64,000 nt of DNA from the NCBI GenBank assembly GCA_002412715.1, contig DHVP01000048.1:10146-74145 (forward strand), read 5' to 3'. Of the stretch, positions 51,601 to 58,211 are shown piece after piece. The first letter of the stretch is position 1. Every line of letters starts with the position of its first letter. A program made the position numbers and the translations under genes. The notes beneath the pieces were generated by a model that saw only the letters and a list, made by a program, of their open reading frames with translations, was not told the DNA's origin and searched no databases. Source of the DNA: Deltaproteobacteria bacterium UBA5205. GTDB lineage: Bacteria > Desulfobacterota > Syntrophorhabdia > Syntrophorhabdales > Syntrophorhabdaceae.

Positions 51601-51662
51601 CAACCCGACGAGACGCATGCAGCTCCGGCACATACCAATATGTGAGCGCGAGATACCTCCAT
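48609..51662 (-). CDS. NuoF-type NADH/FMN subunit fused to a GltD/NfnB-type flavoprotein
   Basis: The 1017-residue protein starts with a thioredoxin-like [2Fe-2S] domain (VCAGAACVSSGC and GCVGSC), then a NuoF domain (about 120-540) with GRGGGGFPTGLKW (NADH), NADEGDPGAF (FMN), CGEETAL and ESCGKCPPCR with a later Cys for [4Fe-4S]. From about 545 on it is like the small subunit of glutamate synthase: a Cys-rich N-terminus (CQNACPADQNAW, CVHPCEAKCRR), FAD motif GAGPAGLAGAYFLALKGYG and NAD(P) motif GGGNVAIDTARAALRLG, ending RCLHCY. The fused GltD/NfnB module offers a second pyridine-nucleotide and FAD site, a basis for electron bifurcation between NADH, NADPH and ferredoxin. Confidence 0.92.
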   Translation of the reverse strand: MEVSRAHILVCAGAACVSSGCRQIRDAVVNKVIEQGLQNEIKVIETGCVGSCDLGPLALVYPEGVLYQKLKPEDAEEIVTEHLLKGRIVERLLYKEATTAKTIPSMKEIDFFKNQIKIVLRNCGVINPLNIEEYIARDGYMALGKALTSMTREEVIDEVLKSGLRGRGGGGFPTGLKWKFAFESPGDVKYVVCNADEGDPGAFMDRSVLEGDPHSVIEAMAIAAYAIGAQQGYIYVRAEYPLAIERLNWAIGQAREYKFLGKDILETGFNFDLEIRIGAGAFVCGEETALMISIEGKRGEPRPRPPFPVVKGLFNAPTLLNNVETYANIAAIINNGAAWYSQYGTEKSKGTKVFALAGAVNNTGLVEVPMGTPLGDIVFNIGGGIKGGKKYKAAQLGGPSGGCIPINHLNVPVDYESVSELGAIVGSGGLIVADEDTCMVDFARFFLDFIQHESCGKCPPCRIGTKRMLEILKRITHGEGKPEDIDDLVELATRIKDSALCGLGQTAPNPILSTLRYFKHEYMEHIEDKHCRAGVCSALFDAPCQNACPADQNAWGYVTLISEGRLKEAIAVIKEANPFPATLGRVCVHPCEAKCRRAQIDAPVSICALKRFAADADMRTYPQYKPQTEQPRGKKVAVIGAGPAGLAGAYFLALKGYGVTVFEALPVAGGMLAVGIPDYRLPREILNNEIKSITELGVEIKYNMALGKEITVQKLFSEGYSAILVATGAHKGQKLNIAGEDAQGVLDGVTFLRDVNLNNTMKVEGKVVVIGGGNVAIDTARAALRLGAKDVSILYRRERSDMPAYSEEIDEAETEGVVIHTLVAPKSIVVKDGKITGVECARMSLGNFDKGGRRTPQAIPGSDFVVDADLIIAAIGQTPDLSWMNGDGVKADKAGTVEVNMKSLATGAEGVFAAGDNVRGPATVVEAVGDGKTAAMAIDEYLGGDGLAPNAYRNELVNMVVTYDEAQYQQELGRQAMQHLPLSKRDRNFNEVVLGYDNKAAVEEAKRCLHCYLRQSE

Positions 51663-51714
51663 GTTTATCCTTCCTCCTTACTCATACTTTTCAGCTTCAC
51701 TCATTACCTCAACC

Positions 51715-52212
51715 TTATTCATACTTGGCAAGTATATCGGGAAGATGCGGCGATTTGACCCGCCCGTAGACATCTTCATTGACCAGCATTGCCGGCGCAA
51801 GGCCACAGGCACCGATACAGCGCACAACATCCAAAGAATACCGCCGGTCTTCCGTTGTGCCGCCTACCTTGATCCCGAGTTCTTTCTGCGCTTTGTCGAG
51901 GACCTCCTGGGAACCTCTCACGTAGCATGCCGTGCCAAGACACACCTTGACACTATTCCTTCCCTGGGGCACCGTAGAGAAGAAATTATAAAAGGTGATT
52001 ACACCATAGACCTCATTGAGCGAAACGTTGAGCCCTTCGGCAACCATTTCCTGAGCCTTCTTTGGAAGATAGCCGAACAGGTTCTGTGCCTTGTGGAGCA
52101 CCATGATGAGGTCCTGTCCCTTCCCACGATGTTCCATGATGACTTCTTCCAGCCGGGGATAGAGCTCTTCCTCCTGTACCTCGGCACACTGGCATTGCTT
52201 TTCTTGCGACAT
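51715..52212 (-). CDS. NuoE-like [2Fe-2S] subunit of the second hydrogenase
   Basis: The 165-residue subunit has VYGVITFYNFFSTVPQGRNSVKVCLGTACYVRG and VRCIGACGLAPAMLVNEDVYG, giving the four Cys of the thioredoxin-like NuoE cluster. It carries electrons between the flavin subunit (48609) and the catalytic subunit. It follows the first hydrogenase by 37 bases and precedes the fusion gene by 52 bases. Confidence 0.93.
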   Translation of the reverse strand: MSQEKQCQCAEVQEEELYPRLEEVIMEHRGKGQDLIMVLHKAQNLFGYLPKKAQEMVAEGLNVSLNEVYGVITFYNFFSTVPQGRNSVKVCLGTACYVRGSQEVLDKAQKELGIKVGGTTEDRRYSLDVVRCIGACGLAPAMLVNEDVYGRVKSPHLPDILAKYE

Positions 52213-52249
52213 CTTTACTTCCTCCCTTCGAGTGGACTCGCTATCAAGT

Positions 52250-54007
52250 TTACGAGGCTGGTTTTATTTTACCGTCCACAGTACTCCGTTTGTAATAGTG
52301 TGTATGGAGAAGTTTGTGAGCCTTCTCCGAATTTGGTTTTTCAAGAAACTTTTCATAGAGGGCGAGAACGGAGGGGTTCTCGTGGGAACGCCGCAGCGGA
52401 AGACTCCGGTCTTCCTCGTAGAGGGATTCACCCCTTCTGGCCCGCTTCGCCATGTTGCTGCCCCAGGACTGGCCGCCGCCGCCGACGCACCCGCCGGGAC
52501 ACGCCATGACCTCGATGAACTGATACTCCGATTTTCCCTCTTTAGTGATCTGGTCCTGTACCTTATTAAGAAGCTTTCTTGCCTGACCGCAGCTATGGGC
52601 CACGGCAACCTTCACCCTGGTCCCGTCGATATCTATCTCTGCTTCTTTGATGCCTTGCAGACCCCTAACAGGCTTTATCTCCACGTTTTCAAGTTCCTTG
52701 CCGGTGACAAGGCGGTAAGCGCTTCGCACCGCGGCCTCCATGACACCGCCCGTGGCGCCGAAGATGGTAGCCGCACCGGTATAATCACCCAGGATATCGT
52801 CCGGGGGTTCGTCGGGCATCTCTTTTACATCGAGGCCCGCCTCACGCATCATCCTGCCGATCTCCCTCGTTGTAAGCACATAATCGACATCCCGGTAACC
52901 GCTCGCGTTCATCTCGGGCCTTTGACACTCAAACTTTTTTGCCGTGCAGGGCATGATGGATACCGATACTATCTTCCCGGGGTCTATCCCCTTCACCTCG
53001 GCGTAGTACGTCTTTGCCAGGGCTCCGAACATTTGCTGCGGTGATTTTGCGGTGGACATATGGGGGATCATGTCATGAAAATAGGTTTCCATGAACTTGA
53101 TCCAACCGGGACTGCAGGAAGTAATGAGGGGCAGGTTCCTTCCGGAGGTCAGCCTGTCTATCAGTTCCGTCCCTTCCTCCATGATGGTAAGATCTGCGGT
53201 GAAATTCGTCTCCAGTACAGCATCGAAACCAAGCCTTCTCAGGGCCGCGTGCATCTTGCCGCTGACCAGTGAGCCCGTGGGCATACCGAATTCTTCGCCA
53301 AGCATGACCCTTACCGCCGGGGCCTCCTGGACCACGACAAACTTGTCAGGATCGTGCAGAGCCTCCCAGACCTCCTCGGTGGCACTTTTTTCGTAGAGCG
53401 CGCCGACGGGGCAATGAACAACACACTGACCGCAGTTGATGCAGACGCTGTTGCCGAGACCCGCGTCAAAGGCTGTCGTGATGACCGTGTCGAACCCCCT
53501 GTGGTTGACGGCGAGGGCATCAACGGTCTGCACATTGCTGCAAACCTGGATGCAACGCCCACAGAGTATGCACTTGTTGGGATCACGAACAATGGAGACG
53601 CTTGACCGATCGATGGGAAGCCTTTCCCCGGATCTGCTGTAATCGTGAACGTTGATGCCGACTATCGAGGCAAGCTGCTGAAGCTCGCAATTGTTGTTCT
53701 TGACGCAGGTCAGGCAATCTGTATCATGATTGGAGAGAATAAGCTCGACAAGCTGCCTGCGCGTCGCCATGATCCTCGGCGTATGCGTCTTCACTTTGAA
53801 GCCTTCTCCCACGGGAGTCATGCAGGCCCTCTTCAGCCCGGGTATGCCTTCAATCTCCACGACGCAGATACCGCACTGGCCACCCGGCTTCAGATCGGGA
53901 TGGTTGCACAGGGTGGGAATGGTAAAACCTGCTTTTTTTGCCGCCCAGAGGATACTTGTCCCCTCGAGCGCCTCTATCTCCACATTGTTTATAGTCGCTT
54001 TTATCAT
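52250..54007 (-). CDS. hndD: [FeFe]-hydrogenase catalytic subunit of the HndD-like hydrogenase
   Basis: The 585-residue protein has [2Fe-2S] Cys residues in LCNHPDLKPGGQCGICVVE, the His/Cys cluster in DTDCLTCVKNNNC, two [4Fe-4S] clusters (CILCGRCIQVCS, CINCGQCVVHCP) and the H domain motifs TSCSPGW, MPCTAKKFE and MACPGGCVGGGGQS. The C-terminal extension resembles that of NAD(P)H-linked hydrogenases. In order after ferredoxin-like, NuoE and NuoF genes it matches the hndABCD arrangement. It catalyses reversible hydrogen formation. It shows about the same domain layout as the enzyme at 46854, but is clearly a different paralogue. Confidence 0.95.
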   Translation of the reverse strand: MIKATINNVEIEALEGTSILWAAKKAGFTIPTLCNHPDLKPGGQCGICVVEIEGIPGLKRACMTPVGEGFKVKTHTPRIMATRRQLVELILSNHDTDCLTCVKNNNCELQQLASIVGINVHDYSRSGERLPIDRSSVSIVRDPNKCILCGRCIQVCSNVQTVDALAVNHRGFDTVITTAFDAGLGNSVCINCGQCVVHCPVGALYEKSATEEVWEALHDPDKFVVVQEAPAVRVMLGEEFGMPTGSLVSGKMHAALRRLGFDAVLETNFTADLTIMEEGTELIDRLTSGRNLPLITSCSPGWIKFMETYFHDMIPHMSTAKSPQQMFGALAKTYYAEVKGIDPGKIVSVSIMPCTAKKFECQRPEMNASGYRDVDYVLTTREIGRMMREAGLDVKEMPDEPPDDILGDYTGAATIFGATGGVMEAAVRSAYRLVTGKELENVEIKPVRGLQGIKEAEIDIDGTRVKVAVAHSCGQARKLLNKVQDQITKEGKSEYQFIEVMACPGGCVGGGGQSWGSNMAKRARRGESLYEEDRSLPLRRSHENPSVLALYEKFLEKPNSEKAHKLLHTHYYKRSTVDGKIKPAS

Positions 54008-54044
54008 GGCGTCTCTAGACTACCTCCTTGGATGACCATTCAGA

Positions 54045-55634
54045 TCATGCGGGCTGCTGGACCCGGCCGTACACCTCGTCCCTAAAATATTTAAGCGAAC
54101 TGGATATGGGAAGGTTTAATGATTGCCCCAGGGGGCAGAACGACGTGTCCCGCATCACCTCGGATATCTTGACGAGGCTTTCAATATCTTCGACTTTCCC
54201 CTTTCCTCCAGCTATACGGTCGACTATCTCAACCAGCTGTTTCGTGCCAAGGCGGCACGGTACGCAGTGACCGCAGGATTCATGTTTAAAGAAGTGCAGC
54301 ACGCTTTGCAGCATGCCCACTATGTCGGTGCTCTCGTCCATAACGAGAATCGCGCCCGAGCCAAGTACGGCCGCGTATTCCTTAAGGTTTACGAAATCCA
54401 TCTTCGCATCGAGCATCTCCGGTCCCATGAAGGCCCCCGCGGCACCACCGACCAGGGCCCCTTTGAATTTCTTTCCTTCCTTGATACCGCCGGCATATTC
54501 ATAAATGATATCGCGAAGCGTGGTTCCCATCTCCGCTTCGATGAGGCCGGGCGTCGCCACGTTCCCGATTATGGTGTAGACCTTCGTCCCGGGACATTTG
54601 TCAGTACCGTAGCCCCGGTACCAGGCGGCGCCGTTGCGGATGATCTCAGGCACGTTGGCCAGCGTTTCCACGTTGTTCACTACCGTCGGCTTCCCCCAGA
54701 GACCCTCCGTTACCGGGTATGGCGGTTTGTTCCGTGGATGACCTCTCTTACCTTCCAACGATTCTATGAGTGCGGTCTCTTCACCACAGACATAGGCCCC
54801 CGCGCCCTTCATCACCGCCAGATCAAAACTGAAACCGCTTTCGAGTATATTCTCGCCGAGCAGTCCGTACAGCCTTGCCTGTGTAATGGCCTTTTCAAGG
54901 CGCTCGATGGAAAGGGCATATTCACCGCGGATGTAGATGAACCCTTTCGCGGCACCGACAGCATATCCGGCCAGCATCATACCTTCAATGAGTTTGTGGG
55001 GGTCGCCTTCGAGGATAAGCCTGTCTTTGAATGTTCCCGGTTCGCCCTCGTCGGCATTGCAGATGATGTATTTTGGATCGCCAGGGGCCTTACTCGCAAA
55101 ATCCCATTTCATAGCTGTCGTAAAAGCCGCGCCGCCCCTGCCCACAAGACCGGAATCCTTGATTTCCTTTATGACTCCGGCGGGCTTGAGCTCGGTAAAA
55201 GCTCTTTCGATCCCCTCGTATCCTCCCTCGGCGATGTATTCGTCAATGTTTTCCGGGTTGATGACGCCGCTGTTGCGCAGCACTATCCGGGCCTGCTCTT
55301 TGAGAAGACCCGTCTTTTCTTTCCTGATGACCTGCTGTCTGGGCATCTCCGTCATTATGAGTCTCTTCACGGGCCTTCCCTTCAGCAAATGTTCCTCAAC
55401 GATTTCCGAAGCGTCCTCAGGGGTAACGTTCGCATAATAGAGGCCTTCGGGATAAACGACAATGACAACCCCTTGACCGGTTGCCCCTATACTGCCCGTC
55501 TCCAGGACGGCTATCTCACCTGCAAGACCCTGCCTGTTGATCTCGTCCACCAGGGCCTTCTCGACCGCCCGGGCTCCTGCCATGATCGTCCCTGCATCGA
55601 TACTGATCAATACGTGGTTTCTTACGAGGTTCAT
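54045..55634 (-). CDS. hndC: NuoF-type NADH/FMN subunit of the first hydrogenase, N-terminal cluster lost
   Basis: The 529-residue protein has the NADH and FMN motifs GRGGAAFTTAMKW, NADEGEPGTFKDR, CGEETALIESLEGKRG and the [4Fe-4S] motif ESCGHCVPCR with a later Cys (SFCPLGQS). Its N-terminal thioredoxin-like domain (about 1-95) has SIDAGTIMAGARAV and ETGSIGATGQGV where the fusion homologue at 48609 has the four cluster Cys, so that [2Fe-2S] is absent. It lacks the C-terminal ferredoxin domain of some HydB. It is the diaphorase unit of the HndA-D-like enzyme, coupled to NuoE by a 4-base overlap. Confidence 0.93.
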   Translation of the reverse strand: MNLVRNHVLISIDAGTIMAGARAVEKALVDEINRQGLAGEIAVLETGSIGATGQGVVIVVYPEGLYYANVTPEDASEIVEEHLLKGRPVKRLIMTEMPRQQVIRKEKTGLLKEQARIVLRNSGVINPENIDEYIAEGGYEGIERAFTELKPAGVIKEIKDSGLVGRGGAAFTTAMKWDFASKAPGDPKYIICNADEGEPGTFKDRLILEGDPHKLIEGMMLAGYAVGAAKGFIYIRGEYALSIERLEKAITQARLYGLLGENILESGFSFDLAVMKGAGAYVCGEETALIESLEGKRGHPRNKPPYPVTEGLWGKPTVVNNVETLANVPEIIRNGAAWYRGYGTDKCPGTKVYTIIGNVATPGLIEAEMGTTLRDIIYEYAGGIKEGKKFKGALVGGAAGAFMGPEMLDAKMDFVNLKEYAAVLGSGAILVMDESTDIVGMLQSVLHFFKHESCGHCVPCRLGTKQLVEIVDRIAGGKGKVEDIESLVKISEVMRDTSFCPLGQSLNLPISSSLKYFRDEVYGRVQQPA

Positions 55635-56122
55635 ATTTCTTTTCTCCTCTTGTCAAGGATGGAGTCGACCTTCTCGGGCGTGAGATTGCCGAACATCTCT
55701 TCGTTAAGCATCATGGCTGGTGCCACACCACAGACGCCGAGACAGCTTGTCAATTCCAGCGTGAACATACCGTCCTTCGTTGTTCCTCCTATATCAACTT
55801 TTAGCGAACCTTTGAGGTAATCAATAAGCGAGTCCGCCCCCATGAGATGGCAGGGTGGAGATTCACAGAGACGTATAATGTTTCTTCCCCGCGGCTTGAG
55901 GCTGAACATAGTGTAGAAACTTGCCACGCTGTGGACGTAGCTGTAGGGAACGTTCAGGTAATCCCCGCAGGCCTCGATATCCTCTTTGGCAAGGTATCTC
56001 TCGGGATTGTTGTCCTGGAGATCATGCATAATATAGAGAATGTTGCTGAGGTTTGGTTCAAACTTCTTGAGAATAGCTTCCCTGTTCAAGCCGGCCTCCT
56101 TTTTAGTTTGCCTAAATGGCAA
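55631..56122 (-). CDS. hndA: NuoE-like [2Fe-2S] subunit of the first hydrogenase
   Basis: The 163-residue subunit has SYVHSVASFYTMFSLKPRGRN with CESPPCHLMGA and SCLGVCGVAPAMMLNEE, giving the four Cys for a [2Fe-2S] cluster. It overlaps the upstream ferredoxin-like gene by 11 bases and the downstream NuoF gene by 4 bases, so it is translated as part of a coupled set. It connects the NuoF flavin and the hydrogenase. Confidence 0.92.
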   Translation of the reverse strand: MPFRQTKKEAGLNREAILKKFEPNLSNILYIMHDLQDNNPERYLAKEDIEACGDYLNVPYSYVHSVASFYTMFSLKPRGRNIIRLCESPPCHLMGADSLIDYLKGSLKVDIGGTTKDGMFTLELTSCLGVCGVAPAMMLNEEMFGNLTPEKVDSILDKRRKEI

Positions 56123-56462
56123 ATTCCGAAACGGGGTGCCCGTTGACTACGTGCTCTACAACCACCCTTTTTGCCTTCTCAGGACTCATGTTGCCGTATA
56201 CCACGGCGGGTTTGCCTTCTTCAAAGACCTCCACCATCGGCTCCTGTGAAGCAAGACCCTTCTCACCGGTCTGCGTCACGATGACGTCGGCAAGGTTTCG
56301 TTTGCCCACTTCTTCAACAAAAGTCTTGAGTACGTCACGTGCACCGGCCGCGATACCGCTCGTGCCCATGCCCACCACGATCCGCACCCGCGATTGCTTC
56401 TGCCTCAACTCCACATCCTTTTGCGCTTTTTCCCTTATCTTTTTCAGCTCTTCAAGGTTCAT
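56112..56462 (-). CDS. hndB: Thioredoxin-like [2Fe-2S] ferredoxin family protein lacking cluster cysteines
   Basis: The 116-residue protein is similar to HndB, the small ferredoxin-like subunit found in NADP(H)-linked [FeFe]-hydrogenases. A basic coiled segment (about 1-30) precedes a thioredoxin-like fold with VVGMGTSGIAAGARDV and TQTGEKGLASQEPMV; no Cys is present in the whole protein, so it cannot bind a [2Fe-2S] cluster. It may serve as a structural subunit. It starts the hydrogenase gene block after the signalling genes and overlaps the NuoE gene. Confidence 0.82.
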   Translation of the reverse strand: MNLEELKKIREKAQKDVELRQKQSRVRIVVGMGTSGIAAGARDVLKTFVEEVGKRNLADVIVTQTGEKGLASQEPMVEVFEEGKPAVVYGNMSPEKAKRVVVEHVVNGHPVSEFAI

Positions 56463-56500
56463 CTCTCGGCCTCCTTATGGTGATAACAATCTATATAAAA

Positions 56501-57031
56501 TCATAGATGTTCGTCAAGATATTTGCTCAGGAAACTGATGACTTCCGGATGATTGACGGGAACGCCATCCAGTTCGCGTTTCAGCTCCCCGGTATCCAGC
56601 GTAAAGTCCTTGCCATCAACGAAATAGTGAAAATTGAAATCGACGTCGGGATGGCTCACGATGAGGACGAAGAAGGTATCTCTGACGTTCCCCATGGGGG
56701 GCAGGTCAGGGTGCCGTGAGTCGAAAATTGCCCTGATCGTCGTTCCCGCGCCCCTTGCACTGGTGAGTTCAAAGCTGCCGCCCGTCGTTTCGGCCGTACC
56801 TTTCAAAAGAGGTATCCCGAGCCCCACTTTTCTTCCCGTCTTCGTGGAGAAAAAGGGGTCCTGTACCTTCTGCGCCGTTTCACTGTCCATTCCCACCCCG
56901 TCGTCGGCTATGATCAGGCCCAGGATCGAAGTGCGGGGGTCCTTTTCAATGACGACGGAAATATGTTTTGCTTCAGCAGTTACTGAGTTCATCACTATGT
57001 CCATGATATGGGATGAAATATCCTCCATCAT
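56501..57031 (-). CDS. HATPase_c protein (histidine-kinase-type ATP-binding domain)
   Basis: The 176-residue protein has a GHKL/HATPase fold with IMDIVMNSVTAEAKHI (N box), IADDGVGMD (G1), FSTKTGRKVGLGIPLLKG (F and G2 boxes) and TTIRAIF. No His-phosphotransfer domain is present. The ATG at 57031 overlaps the PHP gene stop as ATGA. The C-terminal part after GNVRDTFFVLIVSHPDV is not recognisable. It is one of three ATP- or phosphate-linked proteins encoded with HydS, so probably part of its signalling. Confidence 0.8.
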   Translation of the reverse strand: MMEDISSHIMDIVMNSVTAEAKHISVVIEKDPRTSILGLIIADDGVGMDSETAQKVQDPFFSTKTGRKVGLGIPLLKGTAETTGGSFELTSARGAGTTIRAIFDSRHPDLPPMGNVRDTFFVLIVSHPDVDFNFHYFVDGKDFTLDTGELKRELDGVPVNHPEVISFLSKYLDEHL

Positions 57032-57765
57032 GACGGCGGCCCCGCCTGCCGGCCCATGGATTTCAGCGCGTCTTCGATGTTTCCGCAATCGGGGGCGCCC
57101 AGGGTCAGAATAGTCCTTCTTTTGCCGATGTCCCCGGGGTAGTGGGCATCGGAGAATGTCACAAAGGGGAGATCCTTTCTCATAATGAATGGCATGAAAG
57201 CCCCGGCATTTTCCGGATTTCTTATCTCGAGGGCATCGAAGGGAATGTCCGCCGGTATGAAGCCGAGCTGGCTGATTATACTGAAGGTCGGGCTGTCAAT
57301 ATGGGAGGCTATGGCTATCCCCCCGTGGGACTTTATCCAGGAGGTTGCGTCCTCGATGGATATCTGGGCCGAGCTGATAAGCAGTCTGTCCTCGCTGCGG
57401 ACTATAGTGTCCTCCGTGTCCACAACAACCTGATCACCCCAGAATTCGACATCGTTGGGCACCGCAGGCAAGAGATCGTAGATCATGAGCTGCAGTTCAT
57501 ACGCACTGTCGTAGTCGTCAAAAACTGCTATGAGGTGTATCTCCTCCCGCGTCTGAAGTTCCATGCCGGCAAGGACGACAAGCCCGCAACGTTCGCCCGC
57601 TTCTTTCACGTAAGGTGTATTCTCCGTCATGTTGTGGTCCGTTACAGCTATAATGTCAAGCCCCGCTTCCCGCGCTTTCCCGACGATGACTCTGGGAGAC
57701 ATGTCGAGACTGCCGCAGGGTGACAGGGTCGTATGTATATGCAGATCGCAGGCAAAATCAGGCAA
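57028..57765 (-). CDS. PHP-domain phosphoesterase
   Basis: The 245-residue protein has the PHP metal-binding motifs DLHIHTTLSPCG, VTDHNMTEN, GMELQTREEIHLI, and DAHYPGDIG. These suggest a metal-dependent phosphoesterase, as in YciV-like nucleases/phosphatases. It stands between DRTGG and HATPase genes in the HydS operon, a combination of genes found with sensory [FeFe]-hydrogenases. It may remove the phosphate introduced by a kinase in that pathway (inference). Confidence 0.85.
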   Translation of the reverse strand: MPDFACDLHIHTTLSPCGSLDMSPRVIVGKAREAGLDIIAVTDHNMTENTPYVKEAGERCGLVVLAGMELQTREEIHLIAVFDDYDSAYELQLMIYDLLPAVPNDVEFWGDQVVVDTEDTIVRSEDRLLISSAQISIEDATSWIKSHGGIAIASHIDSPTFSIISQLGFIPADIPFDALEIRNPENAGAFMPFIMRKDLPFVTFSDAHYPGDIGKRRTILTLGAPDCGNIEDALKSMGRQAGPPS

Positions 57766-57772
57766 GCCCTCT

Positions 57773-58111
57773 TTAACCTCTCTTCAGCTCGTTGTAGATG
57801 AGACCGGAAAGCTCAAACGCCGAGGCGCTGCCTCTCAGGATGGCTATGTCTTCCTGTCCTGCCTTGGCTATAAATCCCTCTTCGAGTTGTAGTTTCCGGG
57901 GGATAATGATAGCCGGGACATCCTTGAGCTTAGCCACTCCGAGGATGTTCATGTGCCGCTGGATGGTGATCCAGACAGCATCATCACCTATGTTGGCGAT
58001 CACATCGGAAAGCAGATCAGAGGTGTATCCGGATCGTACCTCTCTATCGAGGTTGGTATCACCCGTGAGCACCTCCAGGCCAAGCACCCCTGCAAGTTCA
58101 CCAACGGTCAT
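57773..58111 (-). CDS. DRTGG-domain protein
   Basis: The 112-residue protein is a stand-alone DRTGG domain: VGELAGVLGLEVLTGDTNLDREVRSGYTSDLLSDVIANIGDDAVWIT, with the REVRSGYTSDLLSDV pattern. DRTGG domains resemble the N-terminal part of HPr-kinase-like proteins and probably bind a small ligand or regulate partner activity. It is located between HydS (58212) and the PHP gene. Confidence 0.85.
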   Translation of the reverse strand: MTVGELAGVLGLEVLTGDTNLDREVRSGYTSDLLSDVIANIGDDAVWITIQRHMNILGVAKLKDVPAIIIPRKLQLEEGFIAKAGQEDIAILRGSASAFELSGLIYNELKRG

Positions 58112-58211
58112 CTTTTCCTCCCCGTCATAGTGTGGTTTTTAGTTCAAAATACAGTATCAGCCATGTACCACCGCCCGCAAAAGCTTCCAGACGGCCCGCC
58201 TTGAAAAAACA

